A DNA stretch of 64,000 nt from Amphiduros pacificus (taxonomy: Eukaryota; Annelida; Polychaeta; Phyllodocida; Hesionidae), in contig OX439004.1 in assembly GCA_949316495.1 (NCBI GenBank), positions 2,316,001-2,380,000 of the forward strand. Reading direction: 5' to 3'. The translations under genes and the position numbers were made by a program. Positions 56,164 through 64,000 of the stretch are shown here, in pieces (position 1 is the stretch's first letter; every line of letters starts with the position of its first letter). Under the pieces are notes generated by a model. It made no database searches. It saw only the letters and a list, made by a program, of their open reading frames with translations, and was not told where the DNA came from.

Positions 56164-56790
56164 TAGGTTCATGTAATCTTTGGAAAATCTTGACTGTTAA
56201 GGATTATTTTTCTGAAAATAATTTGGATGCTCTTTTTGTGTCTAACAGGTGTTCAAAATGGTGAGGTTACCATTGGTGACCTTGAGGAAGGTCATTGCAT
56301 TCCTTCCCCAGGAAAGGGAGTAGACGTAGTGGAACTCCCGTGATCTTCCAATCACCTCAAATTGCTCCTTGTTATTTGAACCCAGTACTGTAGAACTTAT
56401 GGAGGTCTCCATCCAACTCAGAGGGGAAAAGGTTACCTTTGTCAGTATCCAACGACCAGAGCCCTCTGATGGTAATAGATATTCCTATTCCTAGAGTTCT
56501 CTGACGAGTTCGTTGAGATTGCTGCTCATTGCTGCTCATTGCTGTGCCTTCACTCGTATAACTGTCACATGAATAAGCCACACAAACATGATGTCATTAA
56601 ATTTAATGGCACTTTATTCGCCTCAGAGATGAAACAGTGGATAAAGGATCTGGTTATAACCCTCCTGTGAACACACTACTTAAGAGTCACCTGGTGGATA
56701 AATATATATCTGACCATAAGATAATTAAAATCTCTTTGAATCTCAGACGACCCGAGCCTCTGAAGTCTATTAGATTTAGGGATTTGACAA
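56164..56790 (+). mobile_element. LINE ORF2 fragment, endonuclease part only
   Basis: The same LINE family as 58.4-61.2 kb. Pieces recognisable in shifting frames are VKDYFSENNLDALFV, LMEVSIQLRGEKVTFV, RPEPSDGNRYSYS, HDVIKFNGTLFAS and the endonuclease SDH block (ISDHKIIKISLNL). Both copies begin at an equivalent point ('aggttcatgtaat'). No RT is present. The decay is heavy. Confidence 0.75.
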
Positions 56791-57239
56791 GCCTGTCATG
56801 CAGTGCGTTATGCAGAGCGTCATTTTTTTTGCACATTTTTTTTTGCACACCATGCTGAACAATGCAATGCAATCCACGTATGCGTATTGCTGTCCGTAAT
56901 GATGTCCATAAGCAAATTGACGCATAGCCTTTCGCATAGGGTAGCGAATGAAAATCAGACGCATAGAGTAACGCATAGGTTTCCAATAGGTTGCAAGTCT
57001 AATCTTGGCACCAAATTAGAAGTTTGACCATGAAAACATCACAAAACTGACACATACATGTGAACACCACATGACGCTTAGGTCTGAATGCTCGAGGTTT
57101 TTACATGATTAAGCTGGAAGTCTATGAAGCATACCCCGATTATCGGTCCATGGCAGCCATGTTTTTGGCACATTATTCCTGCTTACACTGTCAGATAGCG
57201 CTTTTGTTTCAGAAGTGATTTGTGAGTGCATAGTAGAGT

Positions 57240-57390
57240 AAGAAGATTTTCTTCGGATTTTGCTTTGGGATTTTGCTTTGGGATTTTGCATTGGGATTTT
57301 GCTTTGGTATTTTGCATTGGGATTTTGCATTTGGATTGTGCATTGGGATTTTGCATTTGGATTGTGCATTGGGATTTTGCAAACTTACAC
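57240..57390. repeat. 14-15-bp minisatellite (ttttgcattggga)
   Basis: About ten units alternating 'gattttgctttggga' and 'gattttgcatttggattg'. The segment 56800-57240 before it shows nothing recognisable apart from a poly-T-rich stretch. Confidence 0.9.
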
Positions 57391-57788
57391 GAGCTTGATT
57401 TTTTAAAATCAACATTTGTCTCAGTTTTGCCTTTACGGAATGGTGACATATTACGCAGATTGCAATGTACTTAATAAAGATTACATAACAAGAACGCAAT
57501 TGTGCTGACATTGGCTTGTTAATGAGCAATGTGAATCTGAAATTTCCCTCCCCCTTTAAGAAAGGCAGGCGGAAGTTCACAATACAAAATCTTTCCCGTC
57601 ATGCACTGCTCTCTCGCGCCAATCCTGTCATTTTTGCATGGACCAACTAAAAATCTGGGAGAGCAAATAGCAAGAATTATTATTATTATCATTACTGAGT
57701 ATATCATAATTTCCAAGTCCATCAGGCTGATAGATCTTTTTCATGACCCCCACATGTTGTTATAATTAAAAAGCAAACATAGTTTGAG

Positions 57789-58112
57789 TAATGCAGCACC
57801 AGTTTCTACATGTATAGCACCAAAAAGTGCTTCAGGATCTGTCATTATTTTAAACAATGATTTATTTCTAAGTTGTCTTAAGTAATAAATGTGAAAGGGT
57901 CTGAACACAAAGTTTTTATTCTAAGGTTTCAGGATAAGAAAAAGGTAATATAATGCAGCACCAGTTTCTACATGTATAGCACCAAAAAGTGCTTCAGGAT
58001 CTGTCATTATTTTAAACAATGATTTATTTCTAAGTTGTCTTAAGTAATAAATGTGAAAGGGTCTGAACACAAAATTTTTATTCTAAGGTTTCAGGATAAG
58101 AAAAAGGTAATA
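57789..58112. repeat. 162-bp tandem duplication
   Basis: Units 57789-57950 and 57951-58112 are almost identical (start taatgcagcaccagtttcta); I see one mismatch (aaagtttt versus aaaatttt). A recent duplication, no coding content. The following stretch 58113-58420 is unassigned. Confidence 0.95.
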
Positions 58113-58420
58113 TAATCTATTGAAACTTGTGAATATCAGGTGAACAATATTAAATACTAGACCATCCATAGCCTCCCCAAATGACCCTGTTGCCAGTTAA
58201 TTCAAACATTTTTCTAAGTTGTTTAATGATTTGTCTATTATCTATTCTGAGAAAGCCATCTATGTGATACTGAATTGTAGACATTTCAGGCCATGACAGG
58301 CCAGCCTTAATGCTACCTACTGTTAATACCACACGCACACATTAATCAGAAGTAAGAAATAAAAGAAAAAAGTCAGAAATACAAAAAATAATCAAAATTC
58401 AATGAAACATCTGAAAATAG

Positions 58421-61170
58421 GTTCATGTAATTTACAAAGCATAGGTCAAAAGGTTTTAATGATTAAAGAATGAAAAAATCTAGATGCCCTATTTATAACA
58501 GAAACCTGGCTACATGAATGTGTGAATATTAGAATAATAAATGAGCTGGAAGAAGGATCTCTAAAATACCACACATTCCCCAGGAAGGGACGGAATGGGG
58601 GAGGTTTAGGTCTGCTCCACAAACGTGAACTCCCCTTCAAGTCTAATATTATAAATCCCCCAAATGTTGGGACAATGGAAATTATGGAAATAACTATACA
58701 AACTAAAGGCAAACATCTAACTTTTGTTACAATCTACAGGCCAGAGCCATCTGGTGGAAATAAATATACATATACAGAATTTTACTCAACTAGTGGCACA
58801 CTATGGATCATTTAATCATGAAGTAATTTTTCTAGGTGACTATAACTTTCATGTAAATAAACCGACAAAACCCGATGTTGTTAAATTTAATGACATCCTG
58901 ACAACTTTTGACATGAATCAATAAGTAAATGACAGGCCCACTCACAGGTTAGGGAATACCTTAGACCTAATTATCACTTACAAGGGGAACAAGTTCCTAA
59001 TGAACCACACAGTAGATGAATACGTATCGGATCACAAGATGATTTTATTAACCTGCTAAAAAATTCATTAGCTTCAGAAATGATAAAAACATTAATATGG
59101 AATTGCTGAAAAAAGACATAAAAGCTATAACATTACAGAAAAGAGATTGGGACCATCTTTCTCTGGAAGAATTAGTAAATTACTATGATAAAAGTCTAAC
59201 ATCCTTAATGGATAAGCATGCACCAGAAAAAACGGCAAATATATCCAAGCGTAAGCCTGTACCATGGATGAGAGATGAAATAAAAATTTAGAGGTCTCTT
59301 AAGAGAAGACTAGAGCGGAAAATGAACAAAACTGGACATCACATTGACAAATATCAATATAATACTCAATATAAAAGAAATAAATAAAATGCCCTCCTAA
59401 AGACGGCACAAACTACTTCATGAATTTGGTGATAGAAAACAAACATGACCCAAGAAAGCTTTTCAGAGTCATAGATAAGGTCATGCACAAGGACATAGAC
59501 ACACCCATGCCACAATCACAAACAGAACAGCAACAGGCAGAAAATTTCAACAACTTTTTCCTTGATAAGATAGAAAAAACTACCACCAGGTGACACCACA
59601 AACAATAGTTGCACAGAAAATACCTCATACCTAAGAAAATTTAATCAACTATCGGAAAATGATGTGCATAAATTAAAAAAAAAAGGCTACAAATAAATCA
59701 TGTGAACTAGACCCAATTCCATCATGGATCCTAAATGATCTCCTAGATGATCTATTACCTATCATAACTATGATTATAAATGAATCATTAACAACAGCCT
59801 CATTATATGAAAATCGCCATAATAAAACCATTGCTCAAAAAAATTACAGACCTGTTTCTAACTTAAGTTATGTCTCAAAACATAGAAAGAGCTGTAGCGA
59901 ATCAACTGATACCACATTTAGAAAAGAATGGTCTTACTGATAAATTCCAATCAGTATATAAAGAACATCATAGCACAGAAACAGCTCTATTGCGAGTCCA
60001 AAATGATATATTGCGCGAAATTGACACAAAAAAAATCTGTTATTCTGCTTTTACTTGACCTATCTGCGGCCTTTGACACCATTGACCACGATTTGTTGTT
60101 TGAGAGGCTCGAATCACGATGCAGAGTTATGGGTCAAGCCTTAAAATGAATAAAGTCATATCTGGCAAACAGAAAGCAATGTGTCAAGGTGGCGTGCCAT
60201 TGATCAAGCCTAAAACCAATCAGGTATGGGGTACCGCAGGGCTCGGTACTAGGACCTATTCTGTTCACAATATATATGTCTCCCCTTGCTGATATTTTAT
60301 CCAAATATGACCTCAAGTATCACATTTACGCAGATGACACCCAAATCTATATCCCTGTTGATCACACCTCTAACCAACATATTGATATAAGAACCAATAC
60401 ACTAGAAAAATGTGTCAAGGAGGTTAGGTTTGTACAGATAGCCTAAATAACAAAATCATGAACAACTCAATCAAGGTTGGTGAGTCACACATATCCCCGT
60501 CAAATTCAGTAGTGGACCTAGGGGTTACAGTAGATCAAAAATGGGATATGAAGTCTCATATAAAGAAAATGTGCAAAAAGGGATACCATCATATCAGGAA
60601 TCTATCAGCTATCAGGAATTGCCTAGATGAAAAAACAACTCTAACTCTGACTCGTGCGTTTATAACCTCCACTCTCGACTATGAAAACGGTCTCCTCGGG
60701 GGAAAACCTAACACAGAAATCATGAAGTTGCAGTATTTGCAGAACTCTGCAGCTCGTTTGGTGGGGAGAATTTGGAAATTTGATCATATATCATGGAAAT
60801 TAAAAGAACTCCATTGGCTACCTACATGCACGAATTGAATTCAAAATTCTACTCACCACATGGAAGGCATTAAATGGTAAGGCACCATCTTACTTGCGGG
60901 ACCTCTTATACATCAAGCAAGGGGAGAGATGTCTTAGATCATATGATGGAACATATCTAGTTCCAGCGACACGGCTAAAAACAGTTGGCGACAGAGCTTT
61001 TTCTGTAATTAGCCCTAATCTATGGAACTTACTTCCTAATAATATTAGGACTAGTCTTACGATCGACTCTTTTAAGAGTCGGCTTAAGAATCATCTTTTC
61101 AGAGCCCATGTTCTGAATACAGCGCTATGAGCAGACCTGTCTGGTATCAGCGCTATATAAGTGTTATTAT
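58421..61170 (+). mobile_element. LINE ORF2 (CR1/L2 group): endonuclease + RT, decayed
   Basis: Starts near the ORF2 N-terminus (LQSIGQKVLMIKE, then NLDALFITETWL). Endonuclease blocks follow: GGGLGLLHKREL, VTIYRPEPSGGN, LGDYNFHVN, NTLDLIITYKGN and VSDHKMILL. RT blocks are SKNIERAVANQLIPHL, LLLDLSAAFDTIDHDLL, YGVPQGSVLGPILFTIYM and HIYADDTQIYIPV, including the YADD catalytic motif. The C-terminal part (LKELHWLP, GDRAFSVISPNLWNLL, SRLKNHLFRAHVLNTAL) matches 1904-2330. Many frame changes and stops make it inactive. ORF1 is absent, so it is 5'-truncated. The 3' tail runs into ATT repeats (61165-61210). No target-site duplication was found. Confidence 0.93.
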
Positions 61171-61429
61171 TATTATTATTATTATTAGACATTATTATTA
61201 TTATTATTAGATTATTATTATGCTTCATCTCTAGCCTATATACTTCCTTATTATTATTAGACATTTGGTGATTGCCGCTTCCCACCATAATTGTTAGTTT
61301 GGACACTTCTGGTAGTCGTTTGTTAATTGTTCTCTGATCGGTCTAATTGATTTCCATTGTTTCCCATGATTGTCTCAACTGCTGTGATTGGTCAGCAAAC
61401 TAGATGTGAATGTGGCACTCATAATATTA

Positions 61430-61970
61430 TTTTGAAGTTGTTTTTGTGTGAATCAAGTGGAATATCTGTGACTCAAGTAAAATATTTGTGAATCAAATAT
61501 AATATTTGTGAATCACGTAGAATATTTGTGAATCAAGTAGAATGTCTGTGAATCAAGTAAAATATTTGTGAAGTTGGATGCCTGTGACTCAAGAGAAATT
61601 TCTGTGAATTGTGTACATGAGCTTTGAATCAAGTAGAGTTTCTTTTGAAAATCTGTAAATTTTCTTTTGAAATTTGTAAATTCTGTGTAAATCAAGTAAA
61701 TTACTTCTTAAATAAGTAAATTATTTGTTGACCAAGTAATCTTTTGTGATCAAAGTAATTTATTGTGAACCAAGCATTTTATTGTGAAACAAGTAATTTA
61801 TTGTGATCGAAGTCATTTACTGTGAACCAAGTATTTTATTGTGAACCAAGTAATTTATTGTGAACCAAGTAATTTATTGTGACCCAAGTAATTTATTGTG
61901 AACCAAGTAATTTATTGTGAACCAAGTAATTTTTTGTGAACCAAGTAATTAAAGTATTGTGAATGAATGA
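61430..61970. repeat. Degenerate 18-20-bp repeats (gtgaaccaagtaatttatt)
   Basis: Units such as 'tgtgaatcaagtagaatatt' (61440-61560) grade into 'gtgaaccaagtaatttatt' (61740-61960). The composition shift suggests that one array evolved into another. Confidence 0.9.
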
Positions 61971-62129
61971 GGTAAATTAACCATGAATGAATTACTGTAA
62001 ATGAAATAAAACTGTAAATGAAATAAAACAACAGTAGATCGAGTATATTATCTCTGAATGAAGTACATTATGTGTGGTTCAAATTAATTATCTGTGAATG
62101 AGTTAAGTTGTGAATGAGGGTGTGATTGA

Positions 62130-62410
62130 AAATCAGGAACATTCTTGAAGAATCAAGAACATTCTTGACGAATCAAGAACATTCTTGAAGAATCAGGAAC
62201 ATTCTTGAAGAATCAAGTACATTCTTGAAGAATCAAGTACATTCTTGAAGAACCAAGTACATTCTTGAAGAATCAAGTACATTCTTGAAGAATCAAGAAC
62301 ATTCTTGAAGAATCAAGAACATTCTTGAAGAATCAAGTACATTCTTGAAGAATCAAGTACATTCTTGAAGAATCAAGTACATTTTTGAAGAATCAAGTAC
62401 ATCCTTGAAA
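62130..62410. repeat. 20-bp minisatellite (aatcaagtacattcttgaag)
   Basis: About 14 units of 20 bases differing mainly at one position (aac versus tac). Each unit contains cttgaagaatcaag, a short self-complementary sequence (cttga...tcaag). There are no spacers, so it is not a CRISPR array. Confidence 0.96.
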
Positions 62411-62429
62411 TAAAATTTCTTGTAAATCT

Positions 62430-64000
62430 AGTCAATTCTTAATAATTAGTTCATATGAGAATATATATATATACCTTTACCTTTATCGTACAAAATGTTG
62501 CGATTTCCTGCTTTCCAAAGTAGAGTTGATATTTTCCAAGTGTTGTAATTCTATTTCAAATAGATGTAAATAGGTTTTGTCATTAATGCAGTAAGGGACA
62601 TATTATCCAGTCATCATATAAACTTCCTGGTCAGCCAACCAATCACAAAGTGCCGTCTTGGGACATATAACTTTATTCATGTGTTGTCTGTAAACTAAAT
62701 GATAAAAATAGGTTTCACTTCAGGGCATGCATGACAACTCTTGTTTCAAATTTAATTAAAAATCGTTAGGTATATCTTAAAAGTCTAGTAATGTTAGGGT
62801 AGGGTAAGTTTGGAATCAGAAGTGATTGGCTGTATTTACCTGTCATGTTTATTGTTGTCTATCGTTATATGTTGTGAAAATGAGATTCATAAAAAGAAAA
62901 AAAAACATTCAGAGCACTGTCCTGGAAAGGTCAGAAAACACTTAGAAAACAGTGCGAAAACCACTCTAAACAAGAAAGATTTCTTTAAAATAAAAACAAT
63001 ACTGTGCTGTTAACAACCTCTCATAGAGGTTCCTAACTTTGTAAGAACTCTATCAGAGGGCGATATGGTGAAGAGGATATCATATGCACTCAACATGATG
63101 ATGTTTAACACGATGAACATGATAAATTTTTAACAGACAGCAAATATGTCATATAGTACCTGTATATAACACTTTTTTGATAAAGGATTAATTTGAAATT
63201 AAGATGGCACAGTGATAAAAAGTACTGTAAGACTAATTGATTGCTATAATTTTTTTATTATGAAGTGCTGAAGAGAGCATACTGCTCATTGGGTCAATTA
63301 AAATATGATACAATCCTAAAGGGTGGAATCTTTATTCCAAGAGTATAATATGTTAGATATATTCATGGCACACAGGGCTTAAAGATACTGGTCCAGAAAG
63401 TTGTTGAACTCCATGGTGGGCAGGGGACCTTACTGATAAAAAATAACAGTCACAAATGGCACAAAACAAAAAAAAGAGACCAAGGAATGAGATTGACAAT
63501 GATAATGATTTCAATATGATGGAAAAATGGCCTAAATATTTTTCTTATTCTGAACTCAATGTCATTTATTCGGCCAAAATAAAAATACAGTTTGAATAAG
63601 AAAATATATATAACAATATATTTTTTTTTTGTATATACATATTTATTTCCAGGCATTATATGTAGAAGACCACTACCAGCCACCCAGAGGGTTGGGGGTT
63701 TTATGATTTACCATTTGGTATAAACATTATTTAATACCTCATATAAGTGTGAATATTTTTGAATATATTGCAGAATGAATATTTTATTTTTATATTCAGT
63801 TTTTACTAGTCTAGAGTAATAATGAAACTCATTTTTAATGTTATCCAGTAATCTTCTTTTATATATACAGAATGCTATGATACTAACTATAATATTTCTT
63901 GTCATATACTTGTCATTGTTGTCTCTGAATCCTAAAACAATATGTTTCCATTTAATGTTAATATTTAAAATATTGGTTATTCTATCCCAAATATTCTTAT
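62430..64000. other. Gene-free right edge
   Basis: AT-rich sequence with no frame above 80 codons and no splice-supported exon, repeat or RNA gene that I can identify. Confidence 0.4.

Noticed and set aside
62130-62410. CRISPR-like array
   Set aside because: Units are contiguous 20-bp repeats without unique spacers, in a eukaryotic genome.

Overview
The window is AT-rich animal DNA with spliced genes, long introns, LINEs, tRNA-derived SINEs, foldback/MITE elements and many micro- and minisatellites. A membrane receptor that joins an IgGFc-binding-type domain to an SRCR domain, and a CR1/L2-type LINE whose ORF1 carries an esterase-like domain, suggest a marine invertebrate. A lophotrochozoan such as a mollusc is my best guess; this is inference, not a species call.

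Left edge (1-9.6 kb): the start of a minus-strand gene runs off the window. It is followed by LINE 3' scraps, a degenerate ~185-bp tandem repeat, and an old LINE (coiled coil + esterase ORF1, RT mostly deleted). A 2.6-kb terminal-inverted-repeat DNA transposon interrupts this LINE, which ends in a long ATT microsatellite.

Middle (9.6-34.5 kb): three paralogous two-membrane-span proteins share a WPGY...GGNPL...GP loop and resemble the TMEM200/DUF2371 layout. Two lie on the plus strand (12584-14051, 393 aa; 21358-24224, 689 aa) and share a phase-2 intron at the same place. One lies on the minus strand (34068-34466, 132 aa) with a single coding exon. The 689-aa gene has a candidate promoter and a non-coding first exon at 19.6-19.9 kb. 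Its stop codon lies inside a 42-bp minisatellite, and its downstream region to about 27 kb contains an array built on AGGTCATGAC. Three nearly complete copies of one SINE family follow, two with clear target-site duplications.

Right half (39-55.3 kb): a convergent pair of probable cell-surface or immune-type genes. On plus, seven phase-1 exons (39983-45335) encode a 304-aa secreted protein made of a signal peptide and three Ig domains resembling NCAM/Fasciclin II Ig2. On minus, six phase-1 exons (53492-46940) encode a 727-aa type I membrane receptor: signal peptide, IgGFc-binding region, one six-cysteine SRCR, a Cys-rich module, one membrane span, and a tail with three tyrosines including YQNL and YDEI. 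About 110 bp upstream of its ATG lies a 1.7-kb array of about 70 units of 24 bp, most carrying the E-box palindrome TCACGTGA.

Right edge (55.3-64 kb): two copies of the LINE ORF2 (one endonuclease-only, one nearly full length but decayed), a 162-bp tandem duplication, and several short-period minisatellites. I see no credible host gene here.
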